Origin: Planifilum sp021793745 | Lineage (GTDB): Bacteria; Bacillota; Bacilli; Thermoactinomycetales; DSM-44946 | Assembly: GCA_937983105.1 (NCBI GenBank) | Contig: CALKAM010000031.1 | Location: 1-64,000 of the forward strand | Length of the DNA: 64,000 bases | Direction: 5' to 3' | Shown: piece by piece, positions 16,879 through 25,803 of the stretch | Numbering within the stretch: position 1 is the first letter of the stretch | How the letters are laid out: the number at the start of each line of letters is the position of its first letter | Program-made: the position numbers and the translations under genes | Notes under the pieces: model-generated | Databases searched by the model: none | Seen by the model: only the letters and a program-made list of their open reading frames with translations | What the model was told of the DNA's origin: nothing

Positions 16879-18735
16879 CTACATCACCCGCTTAAACAGC
16901 TTTTCCAATTCCCGCGTCGAAAAATGGATCATCACCGGCCGTCCATGGGGGCAGGTGAAGGGATTGTCGCAATGGGACAGATCGACCAGCAGCTGGGACA
17001 TCTCCTCCCTGCGCAGGTGCCGGTTCGCTTTGATCGCCGCCTTGCAGGCCATCAGTTTGGCCCCGGCATCCCGGACCCGTTCCGGGTGAACCGCCCCCTC
17101 CTTCTTCAGCCAATCGATCAGCTCCCGCAAAATCTCCTCCTCCTGTCCCGGTGAAACCCAGCCTGGATGAGACCGGATCAGAAACGTGCTGCCTCCGAAG
17201 GGCTCCAATTCCCAACCCATTTCGCGAAAAAGGGAGAGATGGGCCGACACCCTTTCCGCCTCCCCCGGCGAGCACTCCAGGGGAATCGGCATCAGCAGAG
17301 GCTGTCTCTTCGGCTCTTCCCTGCCCATCTCCGCCGAAAACCGCTCATAATAGATTCGCTCATGGGCCGCATGCTGATCGATCAAGTAAAAACCGTCCTC
17401 GGCCTGGGCCACAATATAGGTGCCATGGACCTGCGCCAAGGGGTGCAACTCCGGAAATCGCTCCTCGGTCTCCGGAGCCGGAGCCGATGCTTCGGCGTCA
17501 GACTCGAAGGGCTTGTCGGGCTCGACGGGTTGGGGTTGAACCTGGACCGGCTGTTCCGACGGGCTTGGCGTCTTTTCGAAGGAGAGGGAAGGCGCCGGCT
17601 CCTCCCGCACCCGGTCCGTGACGGGAACCCGGGGCTTTGCCGCCCTCTCCTCCAGCCGGATCCTCTTCGGTTCGGCATGCCAATCCAGCCGCTGCTGAAT
17701 CGGCCGTTTTCGCGCGAGATCCCGGGTTTCCACCCGGGGAGCCAGGGAACGGGCGCGGAAAACCTTTTTGATTTCCGCCTCGATAAAGGCAGTCAACTCC
17801 TTTTCCTTGCTGAGACGAACCTCCAGCTTCGCCGGGTGAACATTGACATCCACCAGTTTGGGGTCCAGCTCGATCGCCAGCACCGCCACCGGGTATCGAG
17901 AGGTCGGCAGAAGCGTGTCATATCCGCGGAGGACCGCATGGATCAGCGGCAAATTGCGGATATGACGGCCGTTGACCATCGTCGAAAGATAGGAACGGCT
18001 GGACCGGGTCACCTCCGGACGGCCGATCAGTCCGAAAAGGCGAAAATCGGCGTTTTCCGCACTCAAAGATAGCATCTTGCTGGCCACTTTTCCGCCGTAC
18101 AGGGCATGGACCACATGAAGAAGCTTTCCGTCTCCGAGGGTTCGGATCAACTCCCGGCCATCATGGCGGAGGGTGAATCGAATCTCCGGATGAGCCAAAG
18201 CCAACCGCCCCACGATATCCGCCACGTGGCTAACTTCAGTGTTGACGGTTTTCAGGTGTTTCAAACGGGCGGGCGTATTGAAAAAGAGGTCCCGCACCGT
18301 CACATCCGTCCCGGGGGGATGGGCCGTTTCACCCACGGATCGCAGCTCTCCCCCTTCCAGGTCAACCCGGGTGGCCGCCTCCGCTCCCTTCTCCGCGGTG
18401 ATCAGGGTCATCCGGGAAACGGAGGCGATGCTGGGAAGGGCCTCCCCCCGGAATCCCAGCGTGCGGATGGCAAAGAGATCACGCTCTCGGTGGATCTTGC
18501 TCGTCGCATGGCGGCTGAAGGCCAGCTGTGCATCCTCGCGCCCCATCCCGCACCCGTTGTCCACCACCCGAATGGAGCGAATCCCCCCTTCTTCGATCTC
18601 CACGAGAATCTGATCCGCCCCCGCATCGATGGCGTTTTCGACCAACTCCTTCACGACGGAAGCCGGTCGCTCCACCACTTCTCCCGCTGCAATCTGGTTG
18701 GCCAGTCGGTCATCCAAGATACGGATTCTGCTCAT
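16879..18735 (-). CDS. mutL: DNA mismatch repair protein MutL
   Basis: 618 residues. The N-terminal GHKL ATPase has IAAGEVVERPASVVKELVENA, DNGCGM, TLGFRGEALPSIASV and GTDVTVRDLFFNTPAR. A proline/glutamate-rich linker spans about 335-425. The C-terminal dimerisation domain holds the endonuclease motif DQHAAHERIYYE and late CPHGRP, so it is a nicking-type MutL as expected where MutH is absent. ATG at 18733-18735 has GGAGGGAG upstream; 15 bases separate it from mutS, so they are one unit. Confidence 0.97.
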   Translation of the reverse strand: MSRIRILDDRLANQIAAGEVVERPASVVKELVENAIDAGADQILVEIEEGGIRSIRVVDNGCGMGREDAQLAFSRHATSKIHRERDLFAIRTLGFRGEALPSIASVSRMTLITAEKGAEAATRVDLEGGELRSVGETAHPPGTDVTVRDLFFNTPARLKHLKTVNTEVSHVADIVGRLALAHPEIRFTLRHDGRELIRTLGDGKLLHVVHALYGGKVASKMLSLSAENADFRLFGLIGRPEVTRSSRSYLSTMVNGRHIRNLPLIHAVLRGYDTLLPTSRYPVAVLAIELDPKLVDVNVHPAKLEVRLSKEKELTAFIEAEIKKVFRARSLAPRVETRDLARKRPIQQRLDWHAEPKRIRLEERAAKPRVPVTDRVREEPAPSLSFEKTPSPSEQPVQVQPQPVEPDKPFESDAEASAPAPETEERFPELHPLAQVHGTYIVAQAEDGFYLIDQHAAHERIYYERFSAEMGREEPKRQPLLMPIPLECSPGEAERVSAHLSLFREMGWELEPFGGSTFLIRSHPGWVSPGQEEEILRELIDWLKKEGAVHPERVRDAGAKLMACKAAIKANRHLRREEMSQLLVDLSHCDNPFTCPHGRPVMIHFSTRELEKLFKRVM

Positions 18736-18750
18736 CTCATCTCCCTCCGG

Positions 18751-21351
18751 CTATTCGCCATCCCGCAGCCGTCGTTGCAGCTCGTAGAAAAACTGAACCG
18801 TATCGAGCGGAGACGCCTGAAGCACATCCCAGGATAGGAGATCTTCGATCACCTGCTTCTCCCGGTCTGACACTCCTCCATTTTCCCCTTCGGGCTCCGC
18901 CATAAACTGAAACAGATTCAGCTGCCCGCCCGCCGCCGTTTCCCCGCGGCTCTCCAGCTCCTCCAGGATCACTTTCGCCCTCGAAATCACCGCCTGCGGA
19001 AGACCCGCCCGCTCAGCCACGTGAATGCCATAACTGCGGTCCGCCTTCCCCGGTTCAATCCGGTGGAGAAAAACCACCTTTCCCTCTTTTTCGATACAGC
19101 GGGCATGGACATTGACCACCCGCGGCAGGGACTCCTCCAGCGCGGTCAGCTCGTGATAATGGGTGGAAAACAGCGTTTTCGCACCCACGTGATTGTGAAC
19201 ATATTCCACGATGGATTGAGCCAGGGCCATCCCGTCATAGGTGGAGGTCCCCCTGCCCACTTCATCCAGCAGGATGAGGCTGTTCGGGGAAGCCTGCATC
19301 AAGGCTTGGCGCGTTTCCGCCATCTCCACCATGAAGGTGCTCCTGCCTCCGGTCAAATCATCCGATGCGCCGATCCGCGTAAAAATCCGGTCGACCACCG
19401 GGATGGTCGCCTGCCTGGCCGGGACAAAACAGCCGATCTGGGCCATGATGACGATCAGGGCCGTCTGGCGCATGAACGTGCTTTTCCCCGCCATGTTGGG
19501 GCCGGTGATGAGAAGGATTTGGCGATGGTCGCAATCCATGTGCACATCGTTGGGAACGAACGTCCCCGCCTCCATGACCGCCTCCACCACCGGATGGCGA
19601 CCCTCTTCGATCCGAAATTCGCCGGCCTCCTCCATTTGCGGCCTTACATATGCGCGATCCAGGGAGACGGTAGCAAAGGCCTGCAAAACATCCAGGCGGG
19701 CCACCTCCTCCGCCAAGGCCTGAAGGCGCGGAATCTGCTGGGCAATCGCCTCGCGAACCTCCGTAAACAGCCGATATTCCAGGGCGACGGCCCGCTCCTC
19801 CGCTTCCAATACCTGTCGCTCCCGCTCCTTCAACTCCGGTGTGATGAAACGCTCCGCATTGGCCAGCGTCTGCTTCCGCTGATACCGGCCTTCGGGAAGA
19901 TGGCGAAGGTTGGCCTTCGTCACCTCAATATAATAGCCGAACACTTTGTTATAGCCTACCTTCAGAGACCGGATCCCGGTCGCTTCGCGCTCCCGCTCCT
20001 CCAGACGGGCAATCCAGTCCTTCCCCTCCCGTTGAATGCTCCGCAGCCGATCCAAATCGGAATCATAGCCATCCCGGATCACTCCCCCTTCCTTTACGAC
20101 GGCAGGAGGATCCTCGACGATCGCCTCTTCCACCAGACGAGCCACATCGGAGCAAGGGTCCATCTGCTCCGCCAGGGAAATGAGTTCCGGAACGCCGCTC
20201 TCAGCCAGGTGTTCCTTCAGGGAAGGCACCGCCTGTAGCGAACGGCACAGGGAACGCAGGTCCCTCCCGTTGGCGGAACCGTAGGCAATGCGGGCGGCGA
20301 TCCGCTCCAGATCGTAAATCCCCTTTAATTGGGTGCGCACCTCTTCCAACAGGATCAAATTCTCGACAAAAGCCTGCACCACTTCCTGGCGGGATCGGAT
20401 CGCTTTCAAGTCCAACAGGGGCTTGTCCAGCCATTTCTTAAGCAGGCGGCTTCCCATCGCCGTTGCGGTCCGATCCAGAAGCCAGAGAAGGGAACCCTGC
20501 CGTTTGCCGTCCCGGAGATTGGCCGTCAACTCCAGATTGCGACGGGCCGAATCGTCCAACATCATAAAACGCCGGACATCATATCGGTGCAACCGGTGGA
20601 GATGACGCAACGTCCGTTTCTGTGTCCGGCGCAAATAAGAAAGAAGCACTCCCGACACCCGGACGAGTTCCGGGGAAGTGAGCGCGCCCCAATCCTCCGG
20701 AAACTGTTCCTTCAGCTGCTGCTCCATCTCTGAAAGGGATGGAAGCTCCTCGTCGGAAACGGGGGTGACCACGCTTCCGAGCCGCGCGACCAGCTGCTTC
20801 CTGAATACCTTGTCCTGAGCCATGGCTCCGCTGAGGAGCACCTCTCTGGGATGAAAGGAAGCCGCTTCATCCAGGAGATCGTCGGATCCCTCCAGCTGGG
20901 TGAGATGACACTCCCCCGTCGACAGATCGCAGGCCGCCAGGGCCGGACGATGTCCTCTTCCGTCCAGAACAACCAAAAAGTTGTTCTCCTTTTCCTCCAG
21001 CATCTGCTCTTCGATCACCGTGCCGGGGGTGATGACCCGAACCACTTCCCGCCGGACCACCCCTTTGGCCTCGGAGGGATCCTCCACCTGTTCGCAGATG
21101 GCCACCTTATATCCCTTGTCAATCAGCCGTTCGATATATGTCTCCGCGGAATGATAGGGAACGCCGCACATCGGAACGCGCTCTCTCCCGCCATCCCGGG
21201 ATGTTAAAACAATCTCCAACTCCTCGGCCGCCTTTTTGGCGTCGTCAAAAAACATTTCGTAGAAATCGCCGAGGCGAAAAAATAAAAAGGCATCCGGATA
21301 TTCCGCCTTAATCGACAAATACTGCTGGATCATCGGAGTGTAATTCGCCAA
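18751..21351 (-). CDS. mutS: DNA mismatch repair protein MutS
   Basis: Mismatch-recognising ATPase of 866 residues, the usual length. The N-terminal mismatch-binding domain has the Phe-X-Glu motif in FFRLGDFYEMFFDDA; the lever and clamp follow; the ATPase domain has Walker A LITGPNMAGKSTFMRQ, DDLTGGRSTFMVEM, Walker B LILLDEVGRGTSTYDG and STHYHELT. TTG start (21349-21351) behind GGAGGG; MutS of several Bacilli also begins near this MANYTPMIQQYL sequence. A promoter lies about 50 bases upstream. Confidence 0.97.
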   Translation of the reverse strand: MANYTPMIQQYLSIKAEYPDAFLFFRLGDFYEMFFDDAKKAAEELEIVLTSRDGGRERVPMCGVPYHSAETYIERLIDKGYKVAICEQVEDPSEAKGVVRREVVRVITPGTVIEEQMLEEKENNFLVVLDGRGHRPALAACDLSTGECHLTQLEGSDDLLDEAASFHPREVLLSGAMAQDKVFRKQLVARLGSVVTPVSDEELPSLSEMEQQLKEQFPEDWGALTSPELVRVSGVLLSYLRRTQKRTLRHLHRLHRYDVRRFMMLDDSARRNLELTANLRDGKRQGSLLWLLDRTATAMGSRLLKKWLDKPLLDLKAIRSRQEVVQAFVENLILLEEVRTQLKGIYDLERIAARIAYGSANGRDLRSLCRSLQAVPSLKEHLAESGVPELISLAEQMDPCSDVARLVEEAIVEDPPAVVKEGGVIRDGYDSDLDRLRSIQREGKDWIARLEEREREATGIRSLKVGYNKVFGYYIEVTKANLRHLPEGRYQRKQTLANAERFITPELKERERQVLEAEERAVALEYRLFTEVREAIAQQIPRLQALAEEVARLDVLQAFATVSLDRAYVRPQMEEAGEFRIEEGRHPVVEAVMEAGTFVPNDVHMDCDHRQILLITGPNMAGKSTFMRQTALIVIMAQIGCFVPARQATIPVVDRIFTRIGASDDLTGGRSTFMVEMAETRQALMQASPNSLILLDEVGRGTSTYDGMALAQSIVEYVHNHVGAKTLFSTHYHELTALEESLPRVVNVHARCIEKEGKVVFLHRIEPGKADRSYGIHVAERAGLPQAVISRAKVILEELESRGETAAGGQLNLFQFMAEPEGENGGVSDREKQVIEDLLSWDVLQASPLDTVQFFYELQRRLRDGE

Positions 21352-21402
21352 GGGAAACCCTCCGATTGCTGTAATCTTTTCGTTCTCATCGTCGCACGGT
21401 TT

Positions 21403-21431
21403 ATTTTACCACGCGGAATACCGGCGAACAA
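21403..21431 (-). promoter_or_regulatory. Putative mutSL promoter
   Basis: Minus strand: -35-like TTGTTC (21426-21431), 17-base spacer ending in TGG, then TAAAAT (21403-21408), an extended -10. It lies between the amidoligase-domain gene and mutS. Confidence 0.5.
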
Positions 21432-21440
21432 GCGAACTTT

Positions 21441-22835
21441 TTAAGACGATGCCTTTTTTCGATGGTAGGGGGGCAATTTCCACCGCGGCCGAAAATCAAC
21501 GGATTCATCCCAGGTTTTCCCGGAAAAAACCCAGTCGAAAAATCCTTCCAGGTCCTCCTGAAAATGTCCGTATTCGGAAAGGCTGCTCAAATCCGTCCAG
21601 ATCTCCATCAGCTTATCCCGGATCACCTCTTTGTCCCCCTGGTAATAAGCTTTCTGCACCGAATACTCCTGAAGAAAATCATAGCGGAGATAGGGATATT
21701 TGGCGGCGATCAGCTGGGCCAAAGCCACCACCCCCTTGGTCAAGGTCGGGGAAATGAGCCAGCTGGGAAGGGTGCGGTACTCGAACCCTCCATGGAACTG
21801 CGGCCGGAAATCGCCCAGATAGCCGTATTTCGGCCGCCTTTTCACCCCCCGCGGATCCTCCGCCAGCATCAACGGCAACGTCAGATAATTGTCCAGGGCC
21901 CGAAGCAACTTGAAATTGAGCCACACACCGCTAAAATGAATGTGCCCCCCGAGGGGATACCCCGGATAAGGCATGCCTCCCGCCAGCCAGCGGATCGAAG
22001 GATCGTTCACCTTCTTGGCAGCGTAAATCATCCCCCGCATCATCTGCACCACGAGATTGCGAGGGGTGGTCGACGGCTTCGGGCGAAGTTCCACGAGCGG
22101 TTTGTCCGACCGGTTGGACCCGTACCAGATGGCATCACATCCCACCCGTCCATAGCGGGGAAAAAACTTGGATGCCAGGACCAGGTCCCCCTCCTTTGAC
22201 TGCATGATAAATTCCGGATCGGCGCCGAGCATCACCTTCTCCACCGGCTTGACCGCATGGGGAAGTTGTTTTCCGTACAAATAAATCGATCGGACGAATC
22301 CGTCCTCCATCTCCCGATTCAATTTGGGTTCGACGATCAGATCCAACACCACCAGCTGTCCGCCGGGCTGCACACCGATTTTGACAACCCCGTAATCCAG
22401 CCCCATGGCATACAAAGCGCGGATCGCCAGCCGTCCGGTACGCTGGACCTCCTTGCTCTTGTCCGATGCACTGACCCGGTGAAACGGCAAGCGGCTTCGT
22501 CGGTTCCGGTTGGCCAACCAGACATAGCTGTTTCTGGAACGATACATGGCGAGGACATCGGTCTGAAACACGGGAACCACATATTGGCGGAGCAGGGCGG
22601 TTCGATCGGCCGCCACGGGAACGCCGTGCAAGTTCAAGCAATTATACAGCAACTTTTTGTCCCGGGCCCTCTCCACCGCATCACGGGGATTCAGTATCAT
22701 CATGACCTCGGAATACCAGGGAAGGGACGGATGAAGGGCGATCGAAGGGGAAAGGGTTTTTGAAGCGGTAACCACTTCCTCGCGAATTGCTTGCTCGTCG
22801 TTCATCGCTTTTTCAGGAAGATCGAGGGTAGTCAT
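21441..22835 (-). CDS. Putative amidoligase-domain protein (phiEco32-like COOH-NH2 ligase type 2)
   Basis: 464 residues from ATG 22833-22835 (AAAGGGG nine bases upstream; a longer in-frame reading upstream would run over the cotE terminator). The C-terminal ~260 residues carry the amidoligase/glutamate-ligase pattern: LGADPEF (203-209), VELRP (248-252), GGHIHFSG (296-303) and FEYRTLPSW (351-359). The first ~195 residues (RARDKKLLYNCLNLHGVPVA, AMGLDYGVVKIGV) are distantly like ATP-grasp proteins. Amidoligases of this superfamily join a carboxyl to an amine with ATP, making peptide or isopeptide bonds. Position between mutS and cotE suggests a spore-surface role, but substrate and function are unknown. 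Confidence 0.75.
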   Translation of the reverse strand: MTTLDLPEKAMNDEQAIREEVVTASKTLSPSIALHPSLPWYSEVMMILNPRDAVERARDKKLLYNCLNLHGVPVAADRTALLRQYVVPVFQTDVLAMYRSRNSYVWLANRNRRSRLPFHRVSASDKSKEVQRTGRLAIRALYAMGLDYGVVKIGVQPGGQLVVLDLIVEPKLNREMEDGFVRSIYLYGKQLPHAVKPVEKVMLGADPEFIMQSKEGDLVLASKFFPRYGRVGCDAIWYGSNRSDKPLVELRPKPSTTPRNLVVQMMRGMIYAAKKVNDPSIRWLAGGMPYPGYPLGGHIHFSGVWLNFKLLRALDNYLTLPLMLAEDPRGVKRRPKYGYLGDFRPQFHGGFEYRTLPSWLISPTLTKGVVALAQLIAAKYPYLRYDFLQEYSVQKAYYQGDKEVIRDKLMEIWTDLSSLSEYGHFQEDLEGFFDWVFSGKTWDESVDFRPRWKLPPYHRKKASS

Positions 22836-22911
22836 TGCGCTGTCCCCTTTCGCGTTCCGTATAATCCTTTGAATATGATATGTTGAGCCGTGGGAGAAGG
22901 TTAGCTCAAAG

Positions 22912-22934
22912 AAAAAAGGAGGCAATCGCCTCCT
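22912..22934 (-). terminator. Intrinsic terminator after cotE
   Basis: Seven-base-pair stem (AGGAGGC, loop GATT, GCCTCCT) followed by TTTTT on the minus strand, 29 bases after the cotE stop. Confidence 0.9.
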
Positions 22935-22962
22935 GCTTCGATCCTGGATGTTGGTCAAGGGA

Positions 22963-23538
22963 CTAATCGTCCAAATCATCCACCATCAAATCGGGGTCAA
23001 GATCATCGAAGTCAAAGGTCTCCCCATCCGATTCGTTGCTTACGATCAGATCTTTGTCATCCCACTCGTCAAAGCTGTCCGGATAGCAGGCCACACAGAC
23101 CTTGGTTTCGCCAATCATCTCCACGAGAAATTCCTTCTCCACACTGACTTGAACAACCCCGCCGGCGATCTTTGCTTCGATGCAATTGGGCGGCTGGGTA
23201 ACAGCGGCGGTTACTTCCGTGGTCCCTTCCCGAACATTCCGGTCATAGTAGCTGAGCGGCACGCGTTCCACATAGCGGATGGTTTCCTTGGCCACATCCG
23301 TTTGGGTGTTTCCGTCAAAGGAATACCAGATGTTTACGTCATAGCTACCGGTAACTTCGACCGTTTCGCCCACCTGGCTGGCTTTATAGGTATGATTGAT
23401 GATCCAGGCGCCGAGGATGCCGGATATGTTCTCGGGAGGTGCGATCGAATGCGTCGACTGGGAAAACTTCCGACCCCTGCCACAGATCGCTTTGGTGATG
23501 ATTTGGCGGTATTGCGGTCCTTTATCTTTATTTGACAC
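22963..23538 (-). CDS. cotE: Outer spore coat morphogenetic protein CotE
   Basis: Scaffold for the outer spore coat; 191 residues. It matches CotE in AICGRGRKFSQSTHSI, GAWIINHTYKASQVGE, VTGSYDVNIWYSFDGNTQTD and the very acidic C-terminus (FDFDDLDPDLMVDDLDD), which in Bacillus serves for assembly of coat partners. GTG start (23536-23538) with GGAGGGAG upstream. About 45 bases upstream on the minus strand is CATACAAA, close to a sigma-E -10, though no good -35 is seen. Flanked by its own terminator and that of ricA, so it is transcribed alone. Confidence 0.95.
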   Translation of the reverse strand: MSNKDKGPQYRQIITKAICGRGRKFSQSTHSIAPPENISGILGAWIINHTYKASQVGETVEVTGSYDVNIWYSFDGNTQTDVAKETIRYVERVPLSYYDRNVREGTTEVTAAVTQPPNCIEAKIAGGVVQVSVEKEFLVEMIGETKVCVACYPDSFDEWDDKDLIVSNESDGETFDFDDLDPDLMVDDLDD

Positions 23539-23602
23539 GGTGCTCCCTCCTCCAAACGATCGTTCAGTACCATTTGTATGCAGGGCAAATGACTAGGGTG
23601 CA

Positions 23603-23632
23603 AAAAACCCCGCAGAAAACCCTGCGGGGTTG
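23603..23632 (-). terminator. Intrinsic terminator after ricA
   Basis: Ten-base-pair stem (AACCCCGCAG with CTGCGGGGTT), 6-base loop, then TTTTTTG on the minus strand, ending the miaB-ricA unit. Confidence 0.92.
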
Positions 23633-23641
23633 ATAAAAAAG

Positions 23642-24064
23642 TTATGAACGGCAACGGCACGGACCTCCGCTGCCGCAGCCGCCTGTGAAACTTCCTCCCG
23701 TTTCGACGGCGATTTTTTGGGAGACCGTGTCGACAACCACCTGTTGAATCATCTGGAGCAGGTCATTCATCTCCACCTGAGATTGTTGGTACTCCCGAAC
23801 AATCGGAAGATCCTCCAATTCTCGCTGAAGCCGATCCAACTCCTCCTCCAACAGGCGGATGTAGTTCGTCTTCTGATAATGTTTCGCATGGACCAATTCT
23901 TTTTGTTTCCGCTTGATTTCCTCGATCAGCCCCTGGACCCGCGGGCTCCTTTGAATCTGCCGCTCCGCTTCTCGAAATCGACGGACCTCTTCGGTTTCCG
24001 TCAGTCGACGGCCCAGCCGTTCAGCCTGAATCAAAACGGGATGCGCCGGCAAGGTTTTTGCCAT
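23642..24064 (-). CDS. ricA: RicA/YmcA family protein (RNase Y complex, competence/biofilm)
   Basis: 140-residue, mostly helical YlbF/YmcA-family protein. In B. subtilis RicA with RicF and RicT forms the Y-complex that steers RNase Y mRNA processing and carries iron-sulfur clusters. A long charged helix spans about 15-95 (EVRRFREAERQIQRSPRVQG, LLEEELDRLQRELEDL). The C-terminus holds three cysteines at 130, 136 and 138 in GGCGSGGPCRCRS, plausible cluster ligands. It directly abuts miaB. RNase Y itself (rny) is encoded in this window at about 36-37.6 kb. Confidence 0.88.
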   Translation of the reverse strand: MAKTLPAHPVLIQAERLGRRLTETEEVRRFREAERQIQRSPRVQGLIEEIKRKQKELVHAKHYQKTNYIRLLEEELDRLQRELEDLPIVREYQQSQVEMNDLLQMIQQVVVDTVSQKIAVETGGSFTGGCGSGGPCRCRS

Positions 24065-25546
24065 TTACATCCCCGCCTTGGCCAGCGATTCCGTTTCAAC
24101 CCATTCACCCTTGAGGGTGTAGGTAAGGGGTTCGGTGATCCGGACATGGGCAAACTGCCCGATCAAGCTCTTCGGCCCGCGGAAGTTGACCAATTTGTTG
24201 GTGCGGGTGCGCCCGGAGAGGATTTCCGGGTTTCTCCTGCTCTCTCCCTCCACCAACACCTCAACCACCTGGCCGCGCAGCTTCTCGTTCTTGCGGCGGC
24301 TGATTTCATCCTGCAGGCGATTCAGACGGTGCAGGCGTTCCTTTTTCACTTCGGCGGGCACGTCGTCCGCCATCCGGGCCGCCGGCGTGCCTTCCCGGGG
24401 AGAGTAGATAAAGGTGAAGGCGGAATCGTACTCCACCTCGCGGACCAAAGAGAGGGTTTCCTCAAACTGCTCCTCGGTCTCTCCCGGGAAACCGACAATG
24501 ATGTCCGTCGTCAGCGAGACGTGAGGAATCGCCTCCCGGATCTTGCGAACCAGCTCCAGATATTGTTCGCGGTTGTACTTCCGGGCCATTCGCTTCAGAA
24601 TCGTGCTGCTTCCCGACTGGACGGGCAGGTGGATGTGCTCCACCAGGTTTCCACCCTTGGCGAGCACTTCGATCAGATGGTCGTCGAAGTCGCGGGGATG
24701 GCTGGTGGTAAACCGCACCCGGGGAATGCCGATTTTGCGCACATCATCCATCAGATGGGCAAAGGTGTAGGAACGATCGGTGAAATCCTTGCCGTAGGCA
24801 TTCACGTTTTGCCCCAGGAGCGTCACTTCCTGATACCCCCTGCGGGCGAGCTCACGGATTTCGGCCAATACATCCTCCGGACGGCGACTCCGCTCTTTGC
24901 CGCGGGTGTAGGGGACGATGCAGTAGGTGCAGAACTTGTCACACCCGTACATGATGTTTACCCACGCCTTCAGGCCATCTTCCCGAGCCTTCGGCAGGTT
25001 TTCAACGATATCCCCCTCTTTGGACCAGACCTCCACCACGATTTCCTTGCTGAACAGTGCCTCCTTGAGCAGATGCGGCAGCCGGTGGATGTTGTGGGTT
25101 CCGAAAACCAGGTCCACGTACTGATGCTGCTGCAAGATCCGACGGATCACCGCCTCTTCCTGGGACATGCAACCGCACACCCCGAGGATCAATCCGGGGC
25201 GCTCCACCTTCAGGGGCTTTAAGCGTCCCAGCTCGCCGAACACCTTGTCCTCGGCGTTTTCACGGATAGCGCAGGTGTTGAGGAGGATCACGTCGGCATC
25301 CTCTTCCCTGTCCGTGGGACGGTACCCCATCTGCTGCAGGATCCCCGCGATCGTTTCACTGTCATGAACATTCATCTGACAGCCGTAGGTTTTAATCAAA
25401 TAGTGCTTTCCACGGCCGACTTCCCGCATATCCTCGGGAATCGCATCAAACTGGAGGACCTGTACTTCTTCCTTTCCCCGACGTTTTGCTTGTTTGAGAT
25501 TCGGTGGGACGAAGTACCGGCTCACCTCCATCAAGCGATCGCTCAT
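24065..25546 (-). CDS. miaB: tRNA-2-methylthio-N6-dimethylallyladenosine synthase
   Basis: Radical-SAM methylthiotransferase acting on the MiaA product at tRNA A37; 493 residues. The N-terminal MTTase domain has IKTYGCQMNVHDSETIAGIL and two further cysteines (NTCAIREN, GVCGCMSQEE); the radical-SAM cluster motif is YGCDKFCTYCIVPYTRG; a C-terminal TRAM domain contains EVLVEGESRRNPEILSGRTRTNKLVNF. ATG start at 25546. A sigma-A promoter lies about 50 bases upstream, and ricA follows without a gap. Confidence 0.96.
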   Translation of the reverse strand: MSDRLMEVSRYFVPPNLKQAKRRGKEEVQVLQFDAIPEDMREVGRGKHYLIKTYGCQMNVHDSETIAGILQQMGYRPTDREEDADVILLNTCAIRENAEDKVFGELGRLKPLKVERPGLILGVCGCMSQEEAVIRRILQQHQYVDLVFGTHNIHRLPHLLKEALFSKEIVVEVWSKEGDIVENLPKAREDGLKAWVNIMYGCDKFCTYCIVPYTRGKERSRRPEDVLAEIRELARRGYQEVTLLGQNVNAYGKDFTDRSYTFAHLMDDVRKIGIPRVRFTTSHPRDFDDHLIEVLAKGGNLVEHIHLPVQSGSSTILKRMARKYNREQYLELVRKIREAIPHVSLTTDIIVGFPGETEEQFEETLSLVREVEYDSAFTFIYSPREGTPAARMADDVPAEVKKERLHRLNRLQDEISRRKNEKLRGQVVEVLVEGESRRNPEILSGRTRTNKLVNFRGPKSLIGQFAHVRITEPLTYTLKGEWVETESLAKAGM

Positions 25547-25597
25547 CTATATCAACACCTTTCACGATGAGTACATTTCTCCCTATGCAATTTATAA

Positions 25598-25626
25598 ATT
25601 ATACATCAATTTACGAACCTGTTCAA
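25598..25626 (-). promoter_or_regulatory. Promoter of miaB-ricA
   Basis: Minus strand: TTGAAC (25621-25626), 17-base spacer, TATAAT (25598-25603). Good sigma-A match in an AT-rich stretch 52 bases before the miaB ATG. Confidence 0.7.
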
Positions 25627-25742
25627 TGGAATCTCTTGCACCTCCTCCAAACCGGGCCGTTTAAAAACGGCTTTGATAAAGCGGTTTGTGGAAAATTTAT
25701 ATGGTTTGTGTAACAAACTAATCTATATTTTAAACAAGATGT

Positions 25743-25768
25743 AAAAAAAGACCGGAAAACTCCGGTCC
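25743..25768 (-). terminator. Intrinsic terminator after kbl
   Basis: Seven-base-pair stem (GACCGGA, loop GTTT, TCCGGTC) followed by TTTTTTT on the minus strand. Confidence 0.92.
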
Positions 25769-25803
25769 AAAACCGAGGGGTGCTTATTTGCCGCATATCT
25801 CGA

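Noticed and set aside
22836..22979. 48-codon N-terminal extension of the amidoligase-domain gene
   Set aside because: It would be translated across the cotE terminator, while ATG 22835 has a good ribosome site.
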